Source: Cellulosimicrobium cellulans (lineage in GTDB: Bacteria; Actinomycetota; Actinomycetes; Actinomycetales; Cellulomonadaceae). From it: a stretch of 64,000 bases of DNA. Position numbers and translations under genes: made by a program. This document shows positions 8,115-16,274 of the stretch, one piece after another; the stretch's first letter is position 1; every line of letters starts with the position of its first letter. The stretch lies in the NCBI RefSeq assembly GCF_016921195.1, contig NZ_JAFGYF010000005.1, positions 62,001-126,000 of the forward strand. The letters run 5' to 3'. The notes beneath the pieces were generated by a model. The model saw only the letters and a list, made by a program, of their open reading frames with translations, did no database searches and was not told the DNA's origin.

Positions 8115-9650
8115 TCACTCCCCGGCGGCGGCGTCCACGGCGGACGTCTCGCGTGCCGGGACCGCGTTGTCACGCGCGACCTGCGCGTACCACGCGCCGC
8201 TCGCCTTGACCGTGCGCTCCTGCGTCTCGTAGTCGACGCGGACGATGCCGAACCGCTTGGTGTAGCCGAGCGCCCACTCGAAGTTGTCGAGGAGCGACCA
8301 CGCGAAGTACCCGCGGACGTCCGCGCCCGCGTCGATCGCGTCGCGCGTCGCACGCAGGTGCGCGTCGATGAACTCGAGCCGGTCCTGGTCGTCCACGGAG
8401 CCGTCCTCCCCCACCGTGTCGGGGTAGGCCGCGCCGTTCTCCGTGATGTACATCGCCACGCCGCGCGGCCCGGTGAAGTCGCGCTGCAGACGCGTGAGCA
8501 GGCGCGTCAGCCCCTCAGGCTGCACCTCCCACCCCATGTCCGTGCGAGGCAGCCCGCGCGAGCGGTCGTGCACGCCGTCGGCGGCGGGGTACGGGGACGA
8601 CGTCGTACGGACCGGCGCCTCGTCCGCGGGCTCGTCACGCACGCCCTCGGGGCGCGTCCCGCCCCCGGCCGCGGCCGCGGGCAAGGGGTGGCCGGAGACG
8701 GCGCCGCCGTTGTAGTAGTTGACCCCGAGCGTGTCGATCGGCGTCGAGATGATCTCGAGGTCGCCGTCCTTCACGTGGTCGAGCAGACCGTAGGGCGCGA
8801 CGTCCTCGAGGACGTCCTCGGGGTACTCGCCGTGGAAGACCGGGTCGAGGAAGATCCGGTTGAACTGCCCGTCGATACGGCGGGCGGCGTCGACGTCGGC
8901 CGGGTCCTGCGGGTCGACCGGGTCGGAGACGGTGAAGTTCAGCGTGAGGCCGAGGTTCGCGTCCGGCGCACGCTCGCGCAGCGCCTGGACGGCGAGGCCG
9001 TGGCCGAGCAGGAGGTGGTGCGCCGCGGCGAGGCCGTCCTCGCGCGACTGGCGGCCGGGCGCGTGCACGCCCGCGGTGTAGCCGAGGAAGGCCGAGCACC
9101 ACGGCTCGTTGAGCGTCGTCCACACGCCCACGCGGTCGCCGAGCGCCTCGTGCATCGTCACCGCGTACTCGGCGAAGAGGTAGGCGGTGTCGCGCGACGT
9201 CCAGCCGCCCTTCTCCTCGAGCGCCTGCGGGAGGTCCCAGTGGTACAGCGTCAGCCAGGGCAGGATGTCCGCGCCGAGCAGCTCGTCGACGAGACGGTCG
9301 TAGAAGGCGATGCCCGCCGGGTTGGGCGCGCCGCCGTCGGGCCGGACGCGCGCCCACGACGTCGAGAACCGGTACGTGCCGAGGTTGAGCTCGCGCATGA
9401 GCGCGACGTCCTCCCGGTACCGGTGGTAGTGGTCGCACGCGACCATGCCGTCGTCGCCGTTCACGACGGCGCCCGGCACACGGGCGAACGCGTCCCACAC
9501 CGAGTCCGTGCGGCCGTCGGTGTGCCCTGCGCCCTCGATCTGGAACGCCGCGGTCGCGGCGCCCCAGAGGAAGCCCGGGGGCATCTCGACGCGTCCGGTC
9601 GCGGTCGCCGGGTTCGGGAGGAGGGGCGCGGACGGGACGAAGCTGGTCAT
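8115..9650 (-). CDS. bglC: GH1 beta-glucosidase
   Basis: 511 residues, a full-length glycoside hydrolase family 1 enzyme that should split cellobiose and short cello-oligosaccharides to glucose in the cytoplasm (no signal peptide). The N-terminal signature PPGFLWGAATAAFQIEGA is present, as are the acid/base Glu in TTLNEPW (about residue 180) and the nucleophile Glu in YITENGAAYPD (about residue 403). The C-terminal block is SLLDNFEWALGYTKRFGIVRVDYET. The region VSGHPLPAAAAGGGTRPEG (near 315-335) is an Ala/Gly-rich loop longer than usual. The start is set by AAGGA about 9 bases upstream. It lies after the Ceb permeases and before cebR, so it works on sugar brought in by that transporter. Confidence 0.94.
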   Translation of the reverse strand: MTSFVPSAPLLPNPATATGRVEMPPGFLWGAATAAFQIEGAGHTDGRTDSVWDAFARVPGAVVNGDDGMVACDHYHRYREDVALMRELNLGTYRFSTSWARVRPDGGAPNPAGIAFYDRLVDELLGADILPWLTLYHWDLPQALEEKGGWTSRDTAYLFAEYAVTMHEALGDRVGVWTTLNEPWCSAFLGYTAGVHAPGRQSREDGLAAAHHLLLGHGLAVQALRERAPDANLGLTLNFTVSDPVDPQDPADVDAARRIDGQFNRIFLDPVFHGEYPEDVLEDVAPYGLLDHVKDGDLEIISTPIDTLGVNYYNGGAVSGHPLPAAAAGGGTRPEGVRDEPADEAPVRTTSSPYPAADGVHDRSRGLPRTDMGWEVQPEGLTRLLTRLQRDFTGPRGVAMYITENGAAYPDTVGEDGSVDDQDRLEFIDAHLRATRDAIDAGADVRGYFAWSLLDNFEWALGYTKRFGIVRVDYETQERTVKASGAWYAQVARDNAVPARETSAVDAAAGE

Positions 9651-9683
9651 GGGTCGATTGTCCTTCGAGAGGTCGAGGAGTGG

Positions 9684-9714
9684 CGCGCGGGCGGGCGGTG
9701 GGCCCGCCCGCGCG
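9684..9714 (-). terminator. Strong hairpin between cebG and bglC
   Basis: A perfect 13-base stem, CGCGCGGGCGGGC / GCCCGCCCGCGCG, with a 5-base loop, inside the 129-base gap between cebG and bglC. It may act as a partial terminator or as an mRNA stabiliser that sets different levels of transporter and glucosidase. Confidence 0.5.
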
Positions 9715-9779
9715 ACGGTCGGCCGCGCGGCGGCGCGCACCGGGCGGTGCGCGACGGGGCCGCGCGGTGGCGCCGGGCG

Positions 9780-10700
9780 TCAGCCCTTGACGGCGCCCTG
9801 CATGATGCCCGCCACGAGCTGGCGGCCGGTGAACATGAAGATGACGATGAGGGGGAGGGTCACGAGGAAGATCCCCGCCATGACGAGCGAGTAGTCGACG
9901 AAGTAGTTCGCCTGGAGGGATCGCACGACCAGCGGCAGCGTCGGGTTGTTCTGGTTGAGCACGATCGACGGCCAGAAGAAGTTCGTCCACTGCTGCACGA
10001 ACGTGAAGAGGCCGAGCATCGCGGCGGCGGGGCGCGCGGCGGGGAGCGCGATCGACCAGAACGTGCGGAACATCGACGCACCGTCGACGCGGGCCGCCTC
10101 GATGAGCTCGTACGGCAGCGCCTCGCCCAGGTACTGCGTCATCCAGAAGACGCCGAACGTGGTGACGAGCGCCGGCACGATGACCGCCTGGAGCTTGCCG
10201 ATCCAGCCCAGGTCCGACATGAGGATGTACATGGGGATGACGCCGAGCTGCGTGGGGACCGCCATCGTCGCGATGACGAAGACGAGCAGCGGGCCACGGC
10301 CGCGGAACCGCAGCTTCGCGAACGAGAAGCCGGCCAGGGTCGAGAACAGCACGACCGAGAGCGACGTGAGCACCGCGACGACCACCGAGTTCCACGCGGC
10401 CTTCCAGAAGTTGATCGCGTCCGAGCTCATGACGTCGGCGAACCGGTCGAACAGGCTCGCGTCCGGCAGGAGCTGCGGCAGTGCGCTGCGCGAGATCTCC
10501 TCGGGCGTCGACGAGCCCAGGATCAGGGTGAAGTACAGCGGGAACACCGAGATGAGCAGGACGATCCCGAGGATCGTGTACGTGACCCAGCGGGGCCGGC
10601 GCTGGGCGCCACCGACGTACTTGCCGGCGCGGCGGCGTCGGGCGGCGGCGCGGGCCGCGCCGGGTCCGGCGGTCTGGGCGATGACGGGGACGGAGCTCAT
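9780..10700 (-). CDS. cebG: Cello-oligosaccharide ABC transporter permease (MalG type)
   Basis: 306 residues, an inner-membrane permease of the CUT1 sugar family. An Arg-rich cytoplasmic tail is followed by six predicted membrane spans (first near 38-60, VTYTILGIVLLISVFPLYFTLIL). The family EAA loop contacting the ATPase is visible as YELIEAARVDGASMFRTFWSIALP (near 190-215). Its ATG overlaps the cebF stop (ATGA), and GGAGGAAG lies just upstream, so translation is coupled. No ATPase gene is present. CebEFG systems typically use the shared ATPase MsiK encoded elsewhere, so that is expected here too. Confidence 0.9.
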   Translation of the reverse strand: MSSVPVIAQTAGPGAARAAARRRRAGKYVGGAQRRPRWVTYTILGIVLLISVFPLYFTLILGSSTPEEISRSALPQLLPDASLFDRFADVMSSDAINFWKAAWNSVVVAVLTSLSVVLFSTLAGFSFAKLRFRGRGPLLVFVIATMAVPTQLGVIPMYILMSDLGWIGKLQAVIVPALVTTFGVFWMTQYLGEALPYELIEAARVDGASMFRTFWSIALPAARPAAAMLGLFTFVQQWTNFFWPSIVLNQNNPTLPLVVRSLQANYFVDYSLVMAGIFLVTLPLIVIFMFTGRQLVAGIMQGAVKG

Positions 10701-11821
10701 CGCTTCCTCCGGTCGGTCGTGCTGGCGGCGGTCGGGACGGACGCCTCGGTCCCCGCGGCGGAGCGCTGGGCGGAGAGGGCGTCCTCGGCGCGGCGGCGAT
10801 TGCGCGCCTCGCTCTGGCGGCGCACCGACCGCGGCGGCCGTGGCCGCGCGTTCGACGTGGCGATGCGGCGGGTCACGAGGAAGTTGATCATCCCGATGAC
10901 GATGATGAGGAGGAACAGCAGCCAGGCGACCGCGGCCGCGCGGCCGAAGTTCTTCTGGTTGCCCCACGCGACGTCGTAGAGGTAGAGCACGGTGGTCATC
11001 CACTGCCGGTCGGCGCCGCCGAGGCCCTGCGCGTCGTACATGCGGGGCTCGTCGAAGATCTGCAGGCCGCCGATGGTCGACGTGATGACGACGAAGATGA
11101 TCGTGGCGCGGATCTGCGGGACGGTCACCGAGAAGAACTGGCGCACGCGCCCGGCGCCGTCGATGATCGCCGCCTCGTAGAGCTCGCGCGGCACGGCCTG
11201 CATCGCGGCGAGGAAGATCAGCGCGTTGTAGCCCGTCCAGCGGAAGTTCACCATCGAGGCGATGGCCACGTGGCTCGCGAGCGCGTCCGCGTGCCACCGG
11301 ATCGGCTCGATGCCGACGAGGCCCAGGAGCTCGTTGATGAGGCCGTACTGGTCCGCGAAGAGGCGGCCGAAGATCATCGACACCGCGACGGGAGCGACGA
11401 CGTAGGGGAGCAGGACTCCCATGCGCCAGAACGTGGCGGCGCGCAGGTTCTGGTCGAGGAGCGCGGCGATCGCGATGGCGGCGATCACCTGGGGCACCGA
11501 CGACAGCAGGAAGATCGAGACGGTGTTGCGCAACGACTTCCAGAACGTCGGCTGCGCGAGCACGTCCGTGTAGTTCTGCAGGCCGACGAAGTCGCCCTGG
11601 CCGCCGAGCAGGTTCCAGTCGTAGACCGAGACCACGGCGGTGTACACGAGCGGGAAGAGCCCCGTGATCGCGAACAGGATGAAGAAGGGCGAGATGTACA
11701 GGTAGGGCGAGACCTTGACGTCCCAGCGGCTCAGGCGCTGGGAGAAGCCGACGCGGCGCGGCGCGCGCGGCGTCGGCCCGCTGAGCCCGGGCGTGGGCTG
11801 GGTGGGCGAGATGACGGCCAT
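10697..11821 (-). CDS. cebF: Cello-oligosaccharide ABC transporter permease (MalF type)
   Basis: 374 residues, partner permease of CebG. Six membrane spans are predicted, the first at about 42-64 (LYISPFFILFAITGLFPLVYTA). The EAA motif is ELYEAAIIDGAGRVRQFFSVTVPQ (near 220). The C-terminal 70 residues are an unusually long Arg/Ala/Ser-rich cytoplasmic tail not needed in typical family members. The N-terminus is Pro/Thr-rich. It lies 121 bases downstream of cebE, separated by a strong hairpin, and overlaps cebG by 4 bases. Confidence 0.9.
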   Translation of the reverse strand: MAVISPTQPTPGLSGPTPRAPRRVGFSQRLSRWDVKVSPYLYISPFFILFAITGLFPLVYTAVVSVYDWNLLGGQGDFVGLQNYTDVLAQPTFWKSLRNTVSIFLLSSVPQVIAAIAIAALLDQNLRAATFWRMGVLLPYVVAPVAVSMIFGRLFADQYGLINELLGLVGIEPIRWHADALASHVAIASMVNFRWTGYNALIFLAAMQAVPRELYEAAIIDGAGRVRQFFSVTVPQIRATIIFVVITSTIGGLQIFDEPRMYDAQGLGGADRQWMTTVLYLYDVAWGNQKNFGRAAAVAWLLFLLIIVIGMINFLVTRRIATSNARPRPPRSVRRQSEARNRRRAEDALSAQRSAAGTEASVPTAASTTDRRKR

Positions 11822-11898
11822 GTGGGTTCCTGGGCTGCTGGTGGCTGCTGGGTCGCTGCCGGGGCGGCGGCGGGCGGGAGCGCCCGCGGACGGACATG

Positions 11899-11939
11899 GA
11901 CGGGGCCGGTGCGGCAGGTCGTGCCGCCCCGGCCCCGTC
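11899..11939 (-). terminator. Hairpin just after cebE (attenuator)
   Basis: A near-perfect stem of about 18 pairs (GACGGGGCCGG...GCGGCA with TGCCGC...CCGGCCCCGTC, one mismatch) starting 3 bases past the cebE stop. In binding-protein operons such a structure usually protects the upstream message and reduces read-through, giving excess binding protein over permease. Confidence 0.65.
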
Positions 11940-11942
11940 AGG

Positions 11943-13274
11943 TCACAGACCCAGGTCCTGGAAGGACTGGAGCGTCTTCTGCCACGAGGACGCGGCGTCG
12001 TCGGTCTTCTCGACGTCCACGCGCTTGATGCCGTCCTGGACGGTCGTGTGGATCGAGAAGTAGTGCGCGCCCTTGAACGGAGCGCTGTCGATCGCGAGCG
12101 CCCGGTTCACGAAGATCGTGCCGACAGGGGCGTCGTTGAAGAAGTCGTTCGTGAACGACTGCACGGCGTCGGACTCCTGCGCCTCGAGCTGCGACGGGAA
12201 CGTGCCGGCGTTCTCGAACGCGGTCGTCTGCTGCGCCGGGTCCGTGAGCCACGCCGCGAGCTCCTTGGCCGCCTCGGCGTGCGGGCCGGAGGCCGGGACG
12301 GTGAGGAACGAGCCACCCCAGTTGAGACCGCCGCCGGGGAAGACGTCGGCGACGTTCCAGCCGGTGACGCCGCCGGAGCGCTCCTCGATCGGGCCGGTCA
12401 TCCAGGCCGGGCAGATCATCGTCGCGAAGCCGTTGTTCTGGAACGCGGCGTCCCAGTCACCGGACCACTGCTCGAGGCCCGCGGACAGGCCGTTCGTCGT
12501 CGACTGCTCGACGACCGTGTCGTAGATGTCGATGATCGGCTGGTTCGACGCGAGGTCCTTGGGCGTGCCGTCGGCCTCCTCGTACGCGTTGTCGATCTGG
12601 TTGACCATCGCCTGGGAGATCGACATCGCGGAGTCGTACCAGGCGGCGTCGCTCGCGGCGACGAAGGTCGCGCCCGCGGCGAAGTAGTCGTCCCAGGTCG
12701 CGTCCTCGCCGCCGAGGAGCTCCGCCACCTCGGCGGGGTCGGTCGGAAGGCCGGCGGCCTCGAAGAGGTCCTGGCGGTAGCAGATCGCGCTCGGGCCGAT
12801 GTCGGTGCCGTAGCCGATGAGCTTGCCGTCCGGCGTCGTCGCCTGCTGGACCTTCCAGTCCACCCAGCGGCCGTCGAGCGACGGGTCCGTGAGGTCGGTG
12901 AAGAGGTCGGGGAACTGCATGAGCTCGGGGAGCCAGTCGACCTCGATGGCCTCGATGTCCGCCAGGCCCTCGCCGCCGGCGGCGAGCTTGGTCGTGAGGT
13001 TGGTGCGCGCGTCCTCGGACTTCGCCGCCTTGGTCTGCTTGACGGTGACGTTCGGGTGCTCCTCGGTGTACGCGGCGAGGAGCTCGTCGGTGTACCCGAA
13101 GTCGTTGAACGTGGCGACGGTGAGCGTGATCTTCTCGTCGTCGGAGCCCGTCTCGGCGCCGTTCGAGCCGGAGCCGCTCGAGCACGCGGTCAGGGTGAGG
13201 GTGATGGCCGCGAGGCCTGCGACGGCGGTGATCGCCTTGCGGGGCCGGCGGGTCGTACGGGTGCTGCTCAGCAC
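11943..13274 (-). CDS. cebE: Cello-oligosaccharide-binding lipoprotein
   Basis: 443 residues, an extracellular family 1 solute-binding protein. The lipoprotein signal is clear: basic residues, a hydrophobic stretch and the lipobox LTAC, making Cys31 the lipidated residue. A Ser/Gly linker (SSGSGSNGAETGS) follows. The mature part shows SBP motifs such as ITLTVATFNDFGYTDELLAAY and LIGYGTDIGPSAICYRQDLFEAAGLP. The start used is the GTG five bases after GGGAG; an upstream in-frame start would place the regulatory sites inside the protein. It heads the ceb operon and should hand cellobiose or cellotriose to CebFG. Confidence 0.92.
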   Translation of the reverse strand: MLSSTRTTRRPRKAITAVAGLAAITLTLTACSSGSGSNGAETGSDDEKITLTVATFNDFGYTDELLAAYTEEHPNVTVKQTKAAKSEDARTNLTTKLAAGGEGLADIEAIEVDWLPELMQFPDLFTDLTDPSLDGRWVDWKVQQATTPDGKLIGYGTDIGPSAICYRQDLFEAAGLPTDPAEVAELLGGEDATWDDYFAAGATFVAASDAAWYDSAMSISQAMVNQIDNAYEEADGTPKDLASNQPIIDIYDTVVEQSTTNGLSAGLEQWSGDWDAAFQNNGFATMICPAWMTGPIEERSGGVTGWNVADVFPGGGLNWGGSFLTVPASGPHAEAAKELAAWLTDPAQQTTAFENAGTFPSQLEAQESDAVQSFTNDFFNDAPVGTIFVNRALAIDSAPFKGAHYFSIHTTVQDGIKRVDVEKTDDAASSWQKTLQSFQDLGL

Positions 13275-13304
13275 GGTGACTCCCTTGTCGGTGGGGCGGG
13301 GTCG

Positions 13305-13318
13305 TGGCAGCGCTCCCA
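13305..13318 (-). promoter_or_regulatory. CebR-type operator, proximal
   Basis: TGGCAGCGCTCCCA, matching the known CebR site TGGGAGCGCTCCCA at 13 of 14 positions. It lies in the cebE leader, about 30 bases before the start codon. Confidence 0.75.
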
Positions 13319-13326
13319 CCTCCGAA

Positions 13327-13344
13327 TGTGGTAGCGCTTCCACA
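13327..13344 (-). promoter_or_regulatory. CebR-type operator, central
   Basis: TGTGGTAGCGCTTCCACA is an almost perfect palindrome with the LacI-family AGCGCT core. It lies just downstream of the -10 box of the cebE promoter, around the predicted start of transcription, where bound repressor would block initiation. Confidence 0.8.
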
Positions 13345-13354
13345 CAACGGGGTG

Positions 13355-13384
13355 ATCGTGCTTTCCCATCGGAACCCGTGTCAA
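13355..13384 (-). promoter_or_regulatory. cebE promoter
   Basis: On the minus strand a perfect TTGACA (complement of 13379-13384), 18 bases, then CACGAT (complement of 13355-13360). It lies between the central and distal operators, in the classical layout for repression. Confidence 0.65.
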
Positions 13385-13408
13385 GCCGCGGTCGCGACGG
13401 GGAAGGCG

Positions 13409-13422
13409 TGGTTGCGCTCCCA
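13409..13422 (-). promoter_or_regulatory. CebR-type operator, distal
   Basis: TGGTTGCGCTCCCA matches the CebR consensus at 12 of 14 positions. It lies about 25 bases upstream of the TTGACA box and could support looping with the two downstream sites. Confidence 0.6.
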
Positions 13423-13538
13423 CTCCGGCGTCTTCGCAGGTCACAGGCGTTTCCGGACCGACCGATCGGTAGGGTTTGGCGGAAATCGTTACCGGTTCGA
13501 GACCGGTTCCGCGGCGGCTCGGGCGCCGGTGCGCCGCG

Positions 13539-14039
13539 TCAGCGCGCGAGCCATTCCCGGCCCGCGGCCTCCTCCGCCGCGAGCGCCGCGCGGACGGCCT
13601 CCGCGGCCGCCTGCTCGATCGCGCCGCCGAACAGCGGCACCGAGGCCTTCACCTCGCCCGTGTAACGCTCGACGGTCCCGTCGCCGTCGGGGGAGAGCGT
13701 CACCGTCCCGGTGAGCCGCACGGGGGCGCCGGTGATCTCGAGCGACACGGTCCCCGACCGCTCGCCGTCGCGCTCGGGTTCCCACGCCTCGGCCTGGCGG
13801 AGCTCGAGCTGGCCCCCGACGAAGGACCGGACGTGGGCCGGGATCTGGTCGGTGGGCAGCGTGCGACGCACGGTCACGGTGAACCCCTCGGCGGCACCGC
13901 CGGTGACGTCGACCTGCTCGACTCGGGCGTCGGCGCCGCCCGAGCGCGCGGCGCGCCAGCGGACGAACTCCTCGTCCGCGAGCATCGCGCCGACCTCGGG
14001 GACGGCAGCGGGGTAGCGGAGCTCGACGCTCAGGTGCAC
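13539..14039 (-). CDS. DUF2505 domain-containing protein
   Basis: 166 residues, starting MHLSVELRYPAAVPEVGAMLADEEFVRWRAAR, the typical opening of the actinobacterial DUF2505 family, which is thought to have a START/SRPBCC-like fold. It continues with alternating beta strands (GFTVTVRRTLPTDQIPAHVRSFVGG, SGTVSLEITGAPVRLTGTVTL) and ends in an Ala-rich helix. It is small, soluble, without signal peptide, and of no known function. The GTG start follows GAGGAGG. It diverges from pdtaS. Confidence 0.8.
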   Translation of the reverse strand: MHLSVELRYPAAVPEVGAMLADEEFVRWRAARSGGADARVEQVDVTGGAAEGFTVTVRRTLPTDQIPAHVRSFVGGQLELRQAEAWEPERDGERSGTVSLEITGAPVRLTGTVTLSPDGDGTVERYTGEVKASVPLFGGAIEQAAAEAVRAALAAEEAAGREWLAR

Positions 14040-14161
14040 GGGACCTCCTCGGGCCACGGGCCGACGTGCCGCCGACCCGTGCGGGCGGCCGCCGGGTCGG
14101 TCGGCGGGTTCGGGCGACCGCGCGCGCGGGCGCTGAGGGGACTCTACCGGTCCGACCCCTC

Positions 14162-14167
14162 TACGCT
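14162..14167 (+). promoter_or_regulatory. -10 box of leaderless pdtaS promoter
   Basis: TACGCT ends 7 bases before the GTG at 14175. It argues that translation starts at this GTG rather than at the ATG 9 bases further on. Confidence 0.5.
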
Positions 14168-14174
14168 GGGGTCC

Positions 14175-15665
14175 GTGTCTGCCATGAGTGACCTCATCTC
14201 CCGCCACGCCGACCTCAGCCCGGCGGACAACGAGTGGTTGCACCTGCTCGTGGGCGACTGGCAGGTGATCTCCGACCTCGCCTTCGCGGACCTGGTCCTG
14301 TGGCTCCCCACGACCGACGGCAACTTCGTCGCCGTCTCGCAGTGCCGCCCGTCGACCGGCGCGACCGTCCACTACGACGACATCGTCGGCTCGTTCGCGC
14401 CGGAGGGGCAGCGCCCGCAGCTCGAGCGCGCCCTCACCGAGGCCCGGTCGCAGCGTTCGCGCGAGCCGCGCTGGTTCGGCGCGTACGCGGTCCGCGAGGA
14501 GGCGATCCCGGTCGTCCACGAGGGCCGGGCGATCGCCGTCGTCGCGCGGCAGACCAACCTCGGGAGCGGGCGCACGCCCTCCCGCCTCGAGCTCAACTAC
14601 GTCGAGGCCGCGGACGACCTCATCGCGATGATCTCGCGCGGCGAGTTCCCCTTCCCGAACGCGGCGACGGGACCGCGCCGCGGCGCCCCGCGCGTCGGCG
14701 ACGGCCTCATCCGCCTCAACTCCGAGGGCGAGGTCCTCTACGCGAGCCCCAACGCGCTGAGCTGCTTCCACCGCCTCGGCGTCATCGGCCCGCTCGTCGG
14801 TCGGTCGCTCGCGGAGGTGACGGCCGACCTCATCGAGCACCAGACCCCGGTCGACGAGTCGCTCCCGCTCGTCGTCATGGGGCGCGCGCCCTGGCGCACG
14901 GAGATCGAGGCGCAGCGCGTCGCGCTCTCGCTGCGCGCGCTCCCGCTGACCGAGTCGGGTCAGCGCATCGGTGCCGTGCTGCTCTGTCGCGACGTGTCGG
15001 AGCTGCGGCGGCGCGAGCGCGAGCTCATCACCAAGGACGCGACGATCCGCGAGATCCACCACCGCGTGAAGAACAACCTCCAGACCGTCGCCGCGCTCCT
15101 GCGCCTCCAGGCCCGCCGTATGGACGTCCCCGAGGCGCGCGCAGCCCTCGAGGAGGCCATGCGCCGCGTCGCGACGATCGCGCTCGTGCACGAGAGCCTG
15201 TCGCAGACGCTCGACGAGGAGGTCGAGTTCGACGACATGGTGGGCCGGGCCCTGCGCCTCGCCGCCGACGTCGCGTCGGCCGACACGAGCGTGCGCACCG
15301 TCCGCACCGGGAGCTTCGGGCTCGTGCCCGCGGAGGACGCCACCCCGCTCGCCCTCATCCTCACCGAGCTCGTCACCAACGCCGTCGAGCACGGCCTCGC
15401 GAAGCAGGAGACCGGGACGGTCGAGGTCGCGGTCGAGCGCGAGGGCTCCGCCCTGCGCATCGTGGTCGCGGACGACGGCGTCGGCATGCCCGACGGCGAC
15501 GTCGCCCGGGCGGGCAAGGCCGCGAAGAGCGGGCTGGGGACGCAGATCGTGCGCACGCTCGTGACGAACGAGCTCGGCGGCACCATCGAGTGGTCGCCAC
15601 GTCCCGGCGGGGGCACGCAGGTCGTGCTCGCGCTCGTCCTGCGCGACGGCAACCGGCAGGGCTGA
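14175..15665 (+). CDS. pdtaS: Sensor histidine kinase, PdtaS-like
   Basis: 496 residues, a soluble cytoplasmic kinase of the HisKA_2/HATPase type that, in mycobacteria, phosphorylates the RNA-binding antiterminator PdtaR. An N-terminal GAF-like domain (about 1-150; VISDLAFADLVLWLP) is followed by a PAS domain (about 175-285). Next comes the phosphoacceptor region REIHHRVKNNLQTVAALL (His295), then an ATPase with LTELVTNAVEHG, DDGVGMP and SGLGTQIV. The GTG start gives MSAMSDLISRH, which aligns with the start of the mycobacterial protein as I recall it, and a -10 box sits 7 bases upstream. It converges on whiB1, the same neighbour as in Mycobacterium. Confidence 0.88.
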   Translation: MSAMSDLISRHADLSPADNEWLHLLVGDWQVISDLAFADLVLWLPTTDGNFVAVSQCRPSTGATVHYDDIVGSFAPEGQRPQLERALTEARSQRSREPRWFGAYAVREEAIPVVHEGRAIAVVARQTNLGSGRTPSRLELNYVEAADDLIAMISRGEFPFPNAATGPRRGAPRVGDGLIRLNSEGEVLYASPNALSCFHRLGVIGPLVGRSLAEVTADLIEHQTPVDESLPLVVMGRAPWRTEIEAQRVALSLRALPLTESGQRIGAVLLCRDVSELRRRERELITKDATIREIHHRVKNNLQTVAALLRLQARRMDVPEARAALEEAMRRVATIALVHESLSQTLDEEVEFDDMVGRALRLAADVASADTSVRTVRTGSFGLVPAEDATPLALILTELVTNAVEHGLAKQETGTVEVAVEREGSALRIVVADDGVGMPDGDVARAGKAAKSGLGTQIVRTLVTNELGGTIEWSPRPGGGTQVVLALVLRDGNRQG

Positions 15666-15710
15666 GCCCCTCGGGCCCGGCGCACGACTGCCTGGCACGA
15701 CCGCCCGGCA

Positions 15711-15752
15711 CGACGACGGGCCGCCACCCCGGAGGGTGACGGCCCGTCGTCG
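15711..15752. terminator. Bidirectional terminator between pdtaS and whiB1
   Basis: A long hairpin: CGACGACGGGCCG and CGGCCCGTCGTCG pair perfectly, extended by CACCC/GGGTG after a single mismatch, with a 4-base loop. It lies between two convergent stop codons and can serve both. Confidence 0.75.
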
Positions 15753-15788
15753 ACGTGCTGCTCGACGCCCGTGCAGGGCGGAGCGTGG

Positions 15789-16037
15789 TCAGCCGGCGCG
15801 GCGCGCGCGGGCGGTGCGGCGCTTGAGGGCGCGGCGCTCGTCCTCGGAGAGGCCGCCCCAGACGCCCGCGTCCTGCCCGGACTCGATGGCCCACTTGAGG
15901 CACGTGTCGACGACGTCGCAGCGACGGCAGACGGCCTTCGCCTCCTCGATCTGGAGGAGCGCGGGTCCGGTGTTGCCGATGGGGAAGAAGAGCTCGGGGT
16001 CTTCGTCGAGGCAGGCTGCGCGGTGGCGCCAGTCCAT
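15789..16037 (-). CDS. whiB1: WhiB-family iron-sulfur transcription factor (WhiB1 type)
   Basis: 82 residues. Four cysteines bind a [4Fe-4S] cluster: Cys9, Cys37, Cys40 and Cys46 (C-x27-C-x2-C-x5-C). The turn GVWGG (58-62) and the basic tail ERRALKRRTARARRAG, which binds DNA, follow. The opening MDWRHRAACLDEDPELFFP and the length match WhiB1, an NO-sensitive, usually essential partner of the main sigma factor. The position next to pdtaS supports orthology. Confidence 0.93.
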   Translation of the reverse strand: MDWRHRAACLDEDPELFFPIGNTGPALLQIEEAKAVCRRCDVVDTCLKWAIESGQDAGVWGGLSEDERRALKRRTARARRAG

Positions 16038-16260
16038 GATCGTCGTCTCCTTGGCAGAGGGGAGCCTGGTCGCGAGGTGATGGCTCGTCGCGGTGATGCC
16101 CGGCAGGGGGCTGCCTGGACCAGGGCTCGAGGCGGGGGGTGATTGATGCTTGAACCAGGTTCACACCTCGTGAAGCGCAGCACAAGGGGTTACGAGAGAG
16201 TTTCCATCGCATGAATCGTGAGGTCTTCGTCACACGGGTGTGAAGCCGCAGGTCGGCGCG

Positions 16261-16266
16261 TACGCT
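16261..16266 (+). promoter_or_regulatory. -10 box of a leaderless promoter
   Basis: TACGCT followed by 8 bases and the GTG at 16275; no ribosome site lies in the gap. Confidence 0.45.
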
Positions 16267-16274
16267 GGGTGATC

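Noticed and set aside
12375-12384. GGAGCGCTCC inside cebE, identical to the core of the CebR operator
   Set aside because: Only 10 of 14 positions match the full site and it lies deep in coding sequence; probably chance, though intragenic roadblock binding is possible.
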